Positions 1 to 11,595 of a stretch of 64,000 bases of DNA are shown here, piece by piece. Under the pieces are notes generated by a model. That model ran no database searches. It was not told where the DNA came from and worked only from the letters and a program-made list of their open reading frames with translations. The stretch comes from Vesta saturnalis (taxonomy: Eukaryota; Arthropoda; Insecta; Coleoptera; Lampyridae): assembly GCA_036346205.1 (NCBI GenBank), contig JARFJB010001819.1, forward strand, positions 1,861,501 to 1,925,500, read 5' to 3'. Position 1 is the stretch's first letter; the number at the start of each line of letters is the position of its first letter. Position numbers and translations under genes: made by a program.

Positions 1-289
1 CTGTTTGCATGTCCTTAGATGGATGGTCCAGTGTACACTATCATCTTTTTTCAAGAAAACCCGTGCAGAAACAAGTTCTGATGCTGGTGTGCAAGATGAG
101 GTCAGATAACTGATTATAAATGGCTGATCAAATAACCTGTGAAGTGATTGAATGGCGGTATTGGTATCAATAGTAGCCGTATTACAAATATTAAGAATCT
201 ATCCTAAAACGAATCACTGCATCGTTATCGTTATCTTCATCATCATTCTGTTCATGATAAGAATTGCATATATTGATTTTAGTCAAGCA
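1..289. other. Unassigned, possible hAT-type scrap
   Basis: No sustained reading frame. Near the left edge one frame reads roughly CMSLDGWSSVHYHLFS, resembling the 'DGWS' motif of hAT-type transposases, but it is too short to call. The window edge cuts anything further left. Confidence 0.25.
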
Positions 290-2357
290 ATAAGCATGAT
301 GAAAAAGACAATCTGGACAAATTAGAAGCTACAACATGGCTACCCTCTCCACATGAGGTAAAGTAAAGCTATACCAGTATACCTTCTTATAAAATAATGT
401 TTATCAGTCCACTTTAATTACTTTCTAGAACTTGGAGGACAATACAAATAAGTTTGACATTGGAAGCTATCAAAGTATTCAAACTCTTGTTAGAACTCCT
501 TTTACAAGATGGGAAGATGCTTTGGAAACCTTCAATCACTTGAATACAAAGTATCACCAAGACGCTCTAGCAAAGATGGACTACTTAAAGAAAATTACCG
601 AGAATAAAAAACCAGATGTTTTACAATTATTACGATCATACGATCGCGAAATTAGAAATGAAAATAGAAAAGTGCAGAGTACTATTATATCAACAATTAT
701 TGTCTGCGACAGACAGGAAATGTCACTCAGAGGACACAAGGATTATGGAAAGCTTACACTTCAAGAGCCTTCAAATAACAACGGCAAAACTTGAGAGCGC
801 TTCTGCGGTATCGTGCTAAAGGTGGCGATTAGAATTTAAAAAAACTGATTGAAACGTGTTTTGGAATGATACGTACATCAGCCCTGTTGTACAAAATGAA
901 GATCATAGCGATCATTGGTGCTCAAATCCAAGAGAGAAAACAGTCGAAAAGATAAAGAAACGTGTTTTCTACACAATCTTAGCGGATAAAACGATGGACA
1001 TCAGCAGAATTGAGCCGTTTTCCCTTTGCACCCGCTACATAGATGATGATAACGAAGTTAAAGAACATTTCATCCAATCTGTACCTGTCAAACTCTCAAA
1101 CAGGTAAGTCAGATTTCGTTTCTACTATTATGAAGTTTATCACAACCTATTTTATCCTATCAGGAGCTAACCTCCCTCGGGAAGGACTTGGGGAATTTAA
1201 GAGGACAAGGATATGATGGCGCTGCTGCAATGAGAGGAGTATTGAGAGGAGTACAAACTATCATACGGAATGAATTTCCAAAAGCCATATACACTCATTG
1301 TATATCACATTGCTTGAACCTATGTCTGAATGATGGCTCGAAAGTGGCATATATCAGAAACGCCAAATGGCACCATAAGCGATGTCTGCACATTTTATAG
1401 AGGGTCAGCTAACCGTTCAGAAGTCCTCAAGATGCATTTGTAGAATGTCAATGTGAAACGCGTTGGGTGGAAAGAGAGAGACACCATGCCGTTGCACTGT
1501 TCTTAGATTGTTTATTAGAATTCGTAATGTCGCTGGAGGAATTAATGTTGAATGATAGTAAAGCATCAACTTATCATAAGGCGATATGCGACATTTATAA
1601 TAAGTTTGAAAATAACTGGCTAAAATACATAACCTCTCCAGATATCTGCAATTTTCGAACGCATGATATGCGTGACAATGTCGATAATGTCTTCGAAAAG
1701 ATTTATAAGGAAGCGGTGCAGATTGCAGAGAAAATTGTAGTCACACCGAAAATTTCAAGATGCGTAAGAACAGCGTCATAGGAAAAATTTTCCGGCAACA
1801 TCACCTCAGGAATATTCAAAATGGGTATGTTCATTCCCTACCTGGACGATATAATAATATCGGCTCTGAAAGAAAGATTCACAGAGCATAAGAAGTCCAC
1901 CAGCGTGCTGTATAAAATTCTACCCATGCATGCTATCAAGACCCAATTCAGTGGAATACGAGGACTATTAGAATTCTACCAAGAGAATCTTCCAGTTCAA
2001 CACATGTGCTTACTAGAAGGTGATTACACTACTTTGTACTTCATCCTAGTTATCTAGCATTGAAGGAAACTTGAGAAAATAAGATTAAACAATGTATTTG
2101 ATGTAGGTGAATGGGATCTTTGGCGACAAAAAAAATGAGGTTCTTCCAAAAACCACAGCCGAAACATTAACAAAATTAGGGAGCTTTATCTTAATACTCA
2201 TATATTGATAAAATTGTTATTAGTTTTGCCCGTCAGTACGTCGATTGCAGATCGGAGCTTCCCCAGTGTCAAACGATTGAAAACGTACTTATTAAACCAC
2301 ACCGGAGAGGAAAGGTTAAATGGTTTAACATTGATGAGTGTACATCGTGATGATTGA
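290..2357 (+). pseudogene. hAT-like transposase pseudogene (ZMYM1/P52rIPK type), with introns
   Basis: The family is hAT-superfamily transposases, which cut and paste DNA through an RNase H-like fold. Pieces appear in the expected order in shifting frames: DNLDKLEATTWLPSPHE (about 318-356), then a possible intron to 429; an N-terminal DUF4371-like part from 432 with LRGHKD; a segment near 960-1100 with the degenerate ILADKTMDIS and FSLCTRYIDDD; then NLRGQGYDGAAAM (1191 onward) and HCISHCLNLCL (about 1300). The C-terminal hAT dimerisation region is at 2226-2357 (STSIADRSFPSVKRLKTYL) and stops at TGA 2355-2357. Frames break at about 795, 1400, 1780 and 2057, so no intact protein is made. Splice-site remnants show the parent gene had introns. 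The family call is firm; exon limits are approximate. I did not identify terminal inverted repeats. Confidence 0.85.
1104..1163 (+). other. Short intron inside the hAT-like pseudogene
   Basis: The donor is ACAG followed by GTAAGTC and the acceptor is TATCAG. Removing these 60 bases joins the reading through VKLSNR-like sequence to ELTSLGKDLGNLRGQGYDG, which matches the family. The length is typical of small insect introns. Confidence 0.7.
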
Positions 2358-3730
2358 AATTAACATTGAAGGAGTTATTGATAAATTTGCCTCGACTCAG
2401 AGAAGAATTAAATTTAATATTTAGATTTTTGTAATAATAATATATTTATGTTTGAACAATTATTATTCTCCGTTTATTGAACCTTCTTTAAAATTTGATT
2501 GAAGATATACAGGGTGTCCCGTCACTACCTCAATTCACCTGAGAGTTAAGTTTGGTAGTAAGAATAGAGTATTGGAAAAACACTTAAGTAAAGTGATCTT
2601 ATTTTTCTAGATATTGAGGTTAGAACCTATTTTTCTTAAGGACAAGTGAAAAAATACTGGAAATATATAATTCTTTATTCTGGCTAATAATGAATAGAAA
2701 CATTAAAAAATGTTCGCCAACATTTTTAAGAATTTTTTTTATGAAATTTTTAAAATTAATTACTCGTAATTATGACAAAAACAAATTGAAAATTTTAAAA
2801 CTCATGTTTTTATGTCTGCCACAACCCCCCAAACTAAATACTGGCTACGCCACTGACGTTTGGAGAAAACGTCATTTATAAACCCCATAAAATACGTAAG
2901 ACATCTTTGTTAATAGGCAATTGCAAAGGTTGCTTCGTTGGATCTGCATAATGTTTCAAGACTATTTTATTGGGGGACGGAAAATTGTGAAATCGAGCAT
3001 AGTCGAGCACAAGATATAAAGAAATGATATAGATCTAAGACTTTACAAATCTAAATCTTATACGTATGAAATTACATAATTATGTAAATTACACGGAAAG
3101 CCCGCACTTTACACCATCGAATAAAGATACTTAAATCAAAGAATACGTAATGTAATGCATATTCTTTGCTTAAATTGTACAACGAGACAATTATCTACCT
3201 CAGGTATACGAATAGCGTTAGAAATAATGTTTTACAATACTTTACAAATTATATATACAGAAAATTAATTATGATAGATACAGTGAGAATGTTGACTCCA
3301 ACATTATGTTAATTTTTATTTTATTTATTTATTTTATGGAACCGTTGCAGATGTTTTGTAACGGTCGAAAGGGACGACTTAAATTAGCATAATAATAAAA
3401 GAATCTCTCTACGGCGTTATTCGAAATATAGAGCCCTCAGGCATAGTCCATTTCGCCTAATCCACTCCTAAAAACAGCTACAAATGCAAAATATGTGGCT
3501 TCTTTGGTGCTACGACCTACGAGCATTATTACGCTACACAGGTAGATTAATGTAAAATAACAACAGTGAAAAACAAAAGAGCTGCATTATTTGGAAGTAA
3601 CGACCGTTATAGTTAAGAAGAAACAGGTTTTTTTTTTGTAATCGTTTACTAAGAGCCATAAACAAAAAAATGGTATGCAAATATATATTTATTATATTTT
3701 TTCTTACTCTATCAAAACGATTACTAACTC
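2358..3730. other. Unassigned AT-rich stretch
   Basis: No credible gene. It contains an ACAGGGTGTCCCGTCA motif (2510 onward) of the kind found at Tc1/mariner-type ends, without a partner that I could find, and a T-rich (TTTAT)n-like tract near 3310-3340. Confidence 0.6.
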
Positions 3731-3831
3731 GTGCGCTGTGACATTTTTGGTGCCTTTATTTTAGCCATCGGCTAACACCTGGGGTCAAAATACAAAGCCT
3801 AGCACCAAAAAATATGTAATACAGCGCACTA
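3731..3831. repeat. Small foldback (imperfect palindrome) element
   Basis: GTGCGCTGT near 3731 faces its inverse ACAGCGCAC near 3821-3829. Inside, TTTTTGGTGC faces GCACCAAAAA and TATTTTAG faces a CAAAATA segment. About 100 bp in all, resembling a miniature inverted-repeat element. No coding content. Confidence 0.6.
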
Positions 3832-4139
3832 GGTCACGAAAACTACCAATTAGGGATTTATTTATTAAACCTCCAAAGATTTGACGATTAACGTATCATC
3901 AAGGTATATAGCACATTATCATATAGATATTTACATTGCTGAATATACAATTTTGGTAGCGACGAAAAACGAATTTAGCTATGTCACGTTTACAATTCGA
4001 TACAACGTTTAAACAATTTCTATACGAACTCTACTCTGATAACACATACATCAATTTGATTGGATAATACTAGAAAATTCGACCGACTAGATAAATCCGC
4101 AGTAAATACTTTAGACGATGGAATATGAGACCGTACTCT
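3832..4139. other. Unassigned AT-rich stretch
   Basis: I see no gene or repeat here. It sits between the small foldback element and the 3' end of the minus-strand Penelope-like copy. Confidence 0.5.
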
Positions 4140-4196
4140 TTTAGTAAAATACTTATCTTTTTTGGGGTTTTTTAATGGTGTATTACTACACAATCT

Positions 4197-4246
4197 AAAC
4201 GTTTCGATAACACTTACAGTTATCTTCGTCAGTAGTAATATCTATT
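4197..4246 (-). ncRNA. Hammerhead-like ribozyme motif in Penelope-like tail
   Basis: Read on minus: CTGACGA (4232-4226), one extra A, a 6-bp stem GATAAC/GTTATC closed by a 7-nt loop, then GAAAC (4205-4201). The palindrome AAACGTTT (4204-4197) would form helix III only between two molecules. The bases just before the core (CTA) can pair with TAG just after the expected cleavage position to start helix I. This is a type I, dimer-type layout. The unpaired A after the core is a deviation, so activity is unproven. Confidence 0.55.
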
Positions 4247-4827
4247 AAAATTGTTAAAGATGTTGTAAACAATTTTGTCAAAGTTGAAAAATCAAAACAT
4301 AAAACATCAGCCTGCTATTAATAACAGTTTGAGAAACGTATAAAGCCAACTATATAATTAAATTTAGTAAAGAATAACTGGAACATTACAAATTAAATAT
4401 TGTTAAACTGTCTTAAAGATGACAAATCGGAACATCCTCTAACGGTCGAAGGCTAATAATGAAAAATCTCAGCAAAAAACGCATTTAACAAAATTTAATC
4501 AAGTTAAGTTATGATGTAAGTGTAAAGTTGTGAAAAACTTCAATTTGAAAATGATAGAAACATTCACAAATATAAACGTGACATCAATTAAAATATTTTG
4601 GTTAAATCTAACAAAGAAATAGCTTTGTCAATAATTGCAAGTGTTATTAACAATGAAAAGCATAATGCAGAACGTTTTACGTAATTTTTTAATATTAATT
4701 TCAACTGCTTATGTTAAATTATAATGCTGTGGTAATTTAACATATAATTGGTAAAGCATTTGCTTCAAGGTCTAGGAAAAACACAGCAAAAACGTAGACA
4801 TACCAAAAGTAAAAATTAAAATAAAAA

Positions 4828-5395
4828 TCAAGACGTATCATTATGCCTTTTTTTAATCATAAGATGCCAAAACCTATTTAAACGGAGATTTTCTTCTTGT
4901 CTATTAAAATTATTAGGGTGTTTATGTATCTCAATAGGTTCACGTTGTAAACGAACGAAGCTACATTTTGTGGTTCCAATGCATACTTTTCCACATGAAC
5001 AAGATAACTTATACACTTCGTAATGGGTTTGAAACATCTTTAGGTGATCTTAAATGTTCTTTAATTTGTCTTGTAGGTTTAAAAATAGTGCTAATGCCAT
5101 ATTTAATTAGGATTTTTTCCATTCTATCTGTAATATTAGTTACAAAAGGAAGAAAAGTAGTACCAATATTAAGAACGTTTTTTTTTAAGGTTACGTCTAG
5201 AAGGTGTAATAACATTATTAATATCTGTAAGTGAATATACATTATCTTGTAAGGATTTTATTAAATATTTATATTCATCCTCAAAAATTCAGGGCCACCA
5301 ATTCGTTTTGCTCGATCTACTAAATATTTAATTACACTAATTTGTTGACGTGGATGGTGGTTGGATAATTTATGTCAAAGAATGGTAAACTTCCA
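4828..5395 (-). pseudogene. Penelope-like RT tail and GIY-YIG endonuclease, broken
   Basis: Minus-strand frames give an RT tail (HHPRQQISVIKYLVDRAK-like near 5310-5360, IITPSRRNLKK-like near 5190), then YKLSCSCGKVCIGTTK for the start of GIY-YIG, then LQREPIEIHKHPNNFNR and LRLNRFWHLMIKKR at the C terminus (ends 4828). About 40 residues of the nuclease core, including the Arg and Glu region present in the copy at 48272-48535, are deleted between TTKCSF and VRLQRE. The 'YIG' reads CIG. The frame also shifts near 5040. It cannot encode a working nuclease. Family assignment rests on the conserved CSCGKxYIGTT block and the C-terminal RLNRFWHLIIKK block shared with three sister copies. Confidence 0.75.
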
Positions 5396-5399
5396 TTAG

Positions 5400-5557
5400 T
5401 TTCTTATTTCATGGTAAACTGAAAGGAACTATTGAATACATTGATCATCTTTTTCCGAAGGACGTAACCATCTTTTTCAGTCTTACTACAACGTATTTTC
5501 AGTGGAATAGTAAATTTTATGAACATATTGATGGTGTAGCAACGGGTATTCCCGTTA

Positions 5558-5558
<1 letters not shown>
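5400..5558 (+). pseudogene. Penelope-like RT scrap, head-to-head with minus copy
   Basis: Plus-strand reading gives LTTTYFQWNSKFYEHIDG followed by VATGIPV. This matches the RT core block of Penelope-like elements (usually FYEQxDGVAMGSPLSP), with Met to Thr and Ser to Ile changes. It ends abruptly in a (TA)n tract. With the adjoining minus copy it makes a head-to-head pair. Confidence 0.65.

Positions 5559-5613
<55 letters not shown>
5559..5613. repeat. (TA)n microsatellite
   Basis: About 55 bp of uninterrupted TA, cutting off the Penelope-like RT scrap on its left. Confidence 0.95.
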
Positions 5614-5615
<2 letters not shown>

Positions 5616-6231
5616 TCTGCAATATCGACACAACTAAAATTTCATGATTTTATGTTTTTAGTGGATTATTTAGATAGTAACGTTTACTTTTATGTGTAAC
5701 AATGACACATCACTGCTTACGAAATCATTCACCAGATGGCGGTTTATGTCACTATAGCAAAACGAAAAATTCCAATATATTTATAATGAACAGTGACACA
5801 AGATTTAGTTATGACCGTAATATGGCGCATAACAGTACTAGTTTTTGTGAATAGTGACACATCTCAAAAAGTGCCGGCAAGTGAGTTTACAATTTATGAA
5901 CAATACCGAAGAACATTATTTGTCAACTTGACAGCTCGGGTTGTGAAATAGACTGCCCTAACTCGTATTGTGCCATTATTGATAATAAGGTAAGGTAAAT
6001 AATAAATTGCATTTTATTCTAAGTATACAATATCTTCAAATGTGCCACTATAACAAATCAGACTGGTTCTCTTTGCTGAGTCACCTCGCGTTTTATTTCA
6101 GGTTATGTCGCTGTTGTACAGAAGAATAACCTGTAATTTGATGATACTGGAAATAATTAATATAGTCATTTATCTTATTATTATTATATCACCATCTTCA
6201 TAACGTAGTAATAATTTCTTTTTTTTATAGC

Positions 6232-8769
6232 CAGAATAAAATATCGTACCCACAAAGCCGCACGGAATTAATTTTGGCCTTAGCAAAACAGGCATCGGGA
6301 TCAGAGGCAGAGGCCGTATTGACAATAAATCCAGCTCCAACTCCATCAAATAATATACAAAATGAGTCAGATTAAATTGGATTGGTCTCAAGTGGTGAGT
6401 ATAGAATAAATATCCTGTTACTTAGAAAGCACAAATTGATGAGTTATTAATGTCGCATAATTTCAATACGCAATTCCCAATACCATTGTCTACAAATAAT
6501 TGCTGTTAGTATATAACGCACAATACTGATTAGACTGCATATTCAGCAAAATAGTCAATATTCAATACCTTTGTGAATATCATTATTTCTCGTTTGGTTA
6601 TAAAAAGTATGATATTAAGTCATTATCACATAGATAGGTACTGCACAGAAAATAATAATTGGAAAATATTTGTTATAGTTGCCGTTAACTAGTGTTCCTT
6701 AATACTTTTCCTTTGAAATAAATAAATTTTCTACTGCTACGGGTTTGCTCCACGCGGTATGACGTTAACAACTATTTTTAATTTCAGATAAAATTCTATG
6801 CACTAGTACAGGTGAGCAGTCATCTTCCATTCCATGTGAAAATTCTTCCAAATCGTCATCTTCCTCTTCGAGCAACGGATCGCCTGGATCTTCGTCGTCT
6901 TCTTCTTGTTTGGATTCGTCTTTCTCAGAAGATAACGATGAAGATGTTCTGGACAAAGATTATGTTATACGAACACGAAATCAAAATTCGACTTTGATAA
7001 TGCCATCTTCATCAAGAACCGATAGCGATAGTGAAAGCTCTGATAAGAAAAACTGCCAGAAAAAAATCGCAAGAAAAAGAAAGGGGCAGCCAGATTTGTG
7101 GTCTAGAAACTGTGCCAAACGCATGAGAAATTCTGGAAAGCAATATATTACAAAAAGCAAAAAAATAGTTGAAGAAAAATCTATGAGACCTGCTTGCAGT
7201 GACCAAAAGTGTCAACATAAATGTTCAAGTAAAATCACAGATGAAGAGCGAAAAGTGATTTTCGGTGAATTTTGGAAAACAGGAGATCTCCAACGCGCTG
7301 TATCGATATTATTACACCAAAATATAGATATCAAAGAGAGAACTGTAATCGCAAGCCTAATAATGCATTTTATTTAATCACAGATGGGGTAAGAAAAAGA
7401 GTATGCAAACTCTTTTTCCGAAACACACTAGCAATAACAGACCGCTTCATACGAACGATAATTGAAAAAACGGCCGGGGTAAACATACACATCACAAGAA
7501 AACCTATCCTGCTATTTTAAAAGCAATACAATAATAAATTCCATACCAAGGATGGAAAGTCACTACTGCTGCAGGGATTCAAAGAAGGAATACATAGAAG
7601 GAGGGCGGACCCTGATGGACCTTCATAGGGACTATGTTGAACTGTATAGAGCCCAACATATAGAACCAGCAAACTACCAACTGTATTCCAAAATATTTAA
7701 TAACGAATATAATATTTCCTTCTTCCAGTCCAAGAAGGACCAATGTGAAGACTGTGTTCGATACGAAAATAGTACTGGCGAGGAAAAATTATAGCTGCAG
7801 TCACAATTTGAGGATCACCAAACAGAAAAGAAACTTGCAAGACGCGCGTAGGAAGAAGACAAGGAAAAAGCAAAGGCAGATGAAAATTACATTGTACTCG
7901 TATATGACCTTCAGGCAGTATTACAGTGCCCCCGAGGTGATGTTTCAACATTTTATTATGTTTCAAAAATAAATGCATTTAATTTTACAATCTGTGATTT
8001 GGGAACAAATAATGTTTATTGCTATACTTGGGACGAGACCTAAGCAAAAAGAGGAGCAAATGAAATAGCAACCTGCTTGTGGACATACATGCAACAATTG
8101 GACAAGAAAGCCATTAAAGATAAAAGAACTGTCAATATTACTTTCTACTCGGATGATTGCTGCGGGCAAACCAAAAATAGATTTGTGTTTCTAATGTACG
8201 AGTATGTTGTTCGCAAATTTGACTCCGTAAATTCCATTACCCACCACTTCTTGGTGAGAGGTTATACCCAAAATGAAGGCGACAGCGCCCATGCCACAAT
8301 TCAACGAGAGATCACTAAGTCACTAAAACGTGGACCAATATACACTCCTCAGCAATACATAACTGAGAACTGCTAAAAAAAAGGGCCACCATATACCGTG
8401 ACAGAAATGAGCTATGATTCATTCCTCGATTTCAAAGATTTGGCATCTTCGATCAACCCATCTGGCTTTACAGATGCGAATAACCAAAATGTAAGAATTT
8501 CAGACATTGCTATTCTTCGCATAGAAAACGAGAATCCACAGAAAATGTTCTACAAATACCACTACACTGACTTTGAATTTAAAGAAATTGACGTTGCTCA
8601 AAAGCGAAACACTCGTGGCTGTGCAACCATGGACAACAAGCGCTATAATTTGACACAATTGTATGAAAAACCAGTGGGCTTAGATCCAAACAAAAAAGAA
8701 GGACTCCTCAAATTGGTGGAAAAAAATGTAGTCCCAAAACTTTATGAGTCATGTTATAAAAACCTCTAG
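6232..8769 (+). pseudogene. DUF7869-like transposase-like gene, several exons, broken
   Basis: A candidate first exon at 6232-6393 (acceptor TTTATAG, donor GTGAGT) reads RTELILALAKQASGSEAEAV, with one in-frame stop. The next begins after TTTCAG near 6787: a Ser-rich acidic stretch, a basic region, CSDQKCQHKC (about 7194-7224), then ITDEERKVIFGEFWKTGDLQ. Shifted frames continue with DGVRKRVCKLFFRNTLAI, SHYCCRDSKKEYIEGG, NYQLYSKIFNNEYNISFF and DQCEDC. The core then shows VYDLQAVLQCP (about 7902), FYSDDCCGQTKN (about 8142) and GYTQNEGDSAHATIQR (about 8260), and ends with MSYDSFLDFKDLASS (8407 onward), stopping at 8769. The spaced acidic residues suggest an RNase H-like nuclease (inference). I know this block pattern from uncharacterised arthropod proteins but not its superfamily. 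Stops and shifts at about 7377, 7518, 7794, 7850, 8041 and 8376 inactivate it. Confidence 0.6.
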
Positions 8770-9205
8770 AACTGATTTTCTTTGTAATTCGTTCAGTTTT
8801 GATCCGAAAATTTTATCGATCCTATTACAGAAACTTTTATATTTTTTTATCTTTGTATTTGTTAGTTTTACAAGAATAAAGTTTAGTTTTGCTGAATTTA
8901 ATCATTATTATACCCATGATTATTATTGGTCCACACTCACAATGTCGACATAAAAAAAAATCAATCAAAAAGTTTAGTTATTTTCTGTAGAATAGTGACA
9001 TAAGTGCAACATTAGGGGTAAAAGTTATCACTTAGGAGTTTATACATCATCTAATCAAAATATGGAAATGAAGTGTGAAAAGACAAACCATTTCTCTATT
9101 GACTATGATATAAATTAAGAAACATCATCTATCAAAATACAAGTCATAGGTAATAATTTGTAATGTGAAATCTTTAAACACGTTTTCGGAAAACCCCTGA
9201 ATTTT
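8770..9205. other. 3' flank of the DUF7869-like gene
   Basis: AT-rich, with AATAAAG at about 8875 as a possible polyadenylation signal and motif copies at 8991 and 9206. No further coding. Confidence 0.4.
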
Positions 9206-9221
9206 GAGTTATGTCGTTATT

Positions 9222-9863
9222 GCAGAGGACCCGGTGGACAAAGTTTTTTTTTGTTTTTGGACAATATCTCGAGAACCGTTTGAGATATGATGTTCAGCTC
9301 TCATACACAATTTGTGCTCAGTAAGTCCCTTGTTTTCACCGTAAAATAAAGTTTTTTTGAAAATTCAGTGGCGTGGATTTTGGGTATTTTGAGGGTTTCA
9401 ATCCCCCTACTTTCAACGCCACTGAAATAAATGCAATTTCAAGGAGCGCGTTAGAACCGTCGTTATTTTCTCTCCAAAAAGGTACTCTTGGTTAACAGCT
9501 CTAAAGTTGATCATTTCCGAGAAAAAAACCATAATTTTAAGAATAACTTTTTTTAACAATTTATTAACAGTAGGTACAACATTTCGAGAAAACTGAAACT
9601 ATACAAATACAAATAACTACTAATTGAATGAAAATACCCAAAATCCACGCCACTGAATTTTCAAAAACCTTCATTTTACAGCGAACACAAGTGACTTAAT
9701 GAGCACAAATTGTGTATAAGAGCTGAACATCATATCTCATACGGCTCTCGAGATATTGTCCAAAAACTGAACAAAAAATTCAACTTTAACCCCTGTATAT
9801 AAAAACGGTACGTCTGAGCATATAACTTCATAGGAAAAAAAAATCTCATTTTTTCCGGGCACC

Positions 9864-9866
<3 letters not shown>
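9222..9866. mobile_element. Foldback / miniature inverted-repeat element
   Basis: Arms of about 145-150 bp are inverted copies: 9241-9394 against 9631-9776. Landmarks are GGACAATATCTCGAGAA (left) and its inverse near 9745-9765, and AATTCAGTGGCGTGGATTTT (left) with its inverse near 9640-9660. The loop is about 235 bp and non-coding. The right outer end runs into CACCCTG followed by (TA)n, the usual look of a Tc1/mariner-type terminus. Probably a non-autonomous TA-target element. Confidence 0.7.

Positions 9867-9899
<33 letters not shown>
9867..9899. repeat. (TA)n microsatellite
   Basis: About 33 bp of TA directly after a CACCCTG end. Confidence 0.95.
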
Positions 9900-9901
<2 letters not shown>

Positions 9902-9911
9902 CATACATAAA

Positions 9912-10600
9912 CTAATGGAAGTTTACCATTAATATCCAAAAATAATAATTCACTATCTTTTAAGGTTTACAGAAAGCCGACACACACTGATAGATACCTT
10001 CATAAATTATCCAACCACCATCCACGTCAAAAAATTAGTGTAATTAAACCTTTAGTAGATCGAGCAAAACAAATTTGTGACCCTGAATTTTTGAAGGATG
10101 AATATAAATATTTGACAAAATCATTACTAGATAATGGATATTCACTTACAGATAATAATGTTATTACACCTTATAAACGTAGCCTTAATTAAAATATGGC
10201 ATTAGGACTATTTTTAAACCTACAAGAAAAATTAAAGAACATTTAAGATCACCTAAAGATGTGTCAAACCCATTATCATCTTCCGGAGTTTATAAGTTAT
10301 CTTGTTCATGTGGAAAAGTATACAAAAGTATACAAGAGTAAAGACATATGAGATTTTGTAGATTAGGTCGACCAGAGAAGTCTGCGGTAGCTGACCATGC
10401 CCTAAACAATTTAAATCATGGACATTCAATTTGACAATATGAAAATATTGTCAAGACAAACTCATTATTATGTTCGTTTACAACGTGAAGCTATTGAGAT
10501 ATATAAACACCCTAACAATTTTAATAGAGAAGAAGAAAATCTCCGTTTAAATAGGTTTTCAAATGTTATAATTAAAAAAAGGTATAATGATACATCTTGA
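9912..10600 (+). pseudogene. Penelope-like RT tail and GIY-YIG endonuclease, broken
   Basis: The RT tail reads NNNSLSFKVYRKPTHTDRYL from about 9943, then HKLSNHHPRQKISVIKPL and EYKYLTKSLLDNGYSLTDNN to about 10190, where a TAA interrupts (SLN stop). The nuclease half shows YKLSCSCGKVY near 10290-10320, a deletion of the central YIG-R segment, then RHMRFCRLGRPEKSAVADHA near 10345-10400. The C-terminal piece 10418-10600 contains LQREAIEIYKHPNNFNREEE and LRLNRFSNVIIKKR and ends at TGA 10598-10600. Penelope-like RT and GIY-YIG normally lie in one frame; here they are split by a stop, shifts and a deletion. Confidence 0.8.
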
Positions 10601-11170
10601 TTTTTATTTTAATTTTTACTTTTGGTATGTCTAGGTTTTTTGCTGTGTTTTTCTTAAAGCTAATGCTTTACCAATTCTATGTTAAATTACCACAGCATTA
10701 TAATTTAACATAAGTAATTGAAATTAAAATTAAAATATTACATAAAACGTTCTGAACTATGCCTTTCATTGTTAATACCACCTGCAATTATTGGCAAAGC
10801 TATTTATTTGTTAGATTTAACTGGATTATTTTAACTCATGTCATGTTTATATTTGTGAATGCTCCTATCATTTTCAAATTGAAGTTTTTCACTTACATCA
10901 TAACTTAATAAAATTTTGTTAAATGTGTTTTTTGCTGACATTGTTCATTGTTAGCCTTCGACCATTAGAGGGTGTTCTGATTTGTCATCTTTAAGAAAGA
11001 TTAACAATATTTAATTTTTAATGTTCTAGTTATTCTTTACTAAATTTAATTCTATAGTTGGCTTTATACGTTTCTCAAACTTTTACATTAATAGCAGGCT
11101 GACATTTATGTTTTAATTTTTCAACTTTCACAAAATTGTTTACAACATCTTTAACAATTTTTACAAATAT

Positions 11171-11216
11171 TACTACTGACTAAGATAACTGAAAGTGTTA
11201 TCGAAACGTTTAGATT
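11171..11216 (+). ncRNA. Hammerhead-like motif, core mutated
   Basis: Same arrangement as at 4197-4246, but the core reads CTGACTA (11176-11182) instead of CTGACGA, changing the invariant G. The stem GATAAC/GTTATC, GAAAC (11203-11207) and palindrome AAACGTTT are kept. Expected to be inactive. Confidence 0.5.
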
Positions 11217-11290
11217 GTATAATGTAAAAATACACCATTAAAAGAGCCCAGAAAAGATAAGTATTTTATTATGTGTAATAATGGCGAAAG

Positions 11291-11593
11291 TTTACATTTT
11301 CGTACTCTTTTAGATTCAAAGGGATATTCTTAGAGTAGTTCAAAATAAGTATTGTAGGTTTGATTCAGAAAAAAATAATTTTACTGAGTCTAAATAAACG
11401 AAGGCTGAAAAGTGAAATGTGTTAAAACATCAAATAGAAACCCATTAGCATACAAATCTAATACAAATCAATAAGGCAAACACAACATGTGATATCCTAA
11501 TAGAAGAAATGTGTGAAAAAAAAATGGTAGTTCTGAGTGAATAAAATACCTGGTCCAAAATTCAACGTTTTGTGAGTTGAGCATAAAATGTAT
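11291..11593. other. Unassigned stretch before the copia LTR-like end
   Basis: No gene. It may contain the 5' part of the left copia LTR, but no second copy in the window lets me set a boundary. Confidence 0.4.
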
Positions 11594-11595
11594 GT

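Larger units (their letters stand above)
4140..5400 (-). mobile_element. Penelope-like element, 5'-truncated copy
   Basis: The copy reads from about 5400 to 4140 on minus. It holds the end of the reverse transcriptase, the GIY-YIG endonuclease and a 3' untranslated tail with a hammerhead-like motif (4201-4232). The same tail recurs at 10600-11260 (plus), 47530-48180 (minus) and 49080-49432 (plus), which defines one dispersed family. Penelope-like elements are retroelements with a GIY-YIG nuclease and often hammerhead ribozymes in terminal repeats. Confidence 0.8.
5690..9225 (+). mobile_element. Candidate DNA transposon carrying a DUF7869-like gene
   Basis: The multi-exon gene described separately is flanked by several degenerate copies of a TGTCACTATT-type motif in both orientations: upstream at about 5701, 5743, 5791, 5851, 6041 and 6101, downstream at about 8991 and 9206. 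None is seen between exon 1 and the downstream flank apart from a weak match at 8941. Clustered subterminal motifs of this kind are usual in DNA transposons. The exact ends and target duplication are not resolved, so the limits are approximate. Confidence 0.45.
9900..11290 (+). mobile_element. Penelope-like element, 5'-truncated plus-strand copy
   Basis: A plus-strand sister of the copy at 4140-5400. It starts inside the RT just after the (TA)n tract, runs through the GIY-YIG remains, and ends in the shared tail with a decayed hammerhead-like motif at 11176-11207. Confidence 0.8.
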
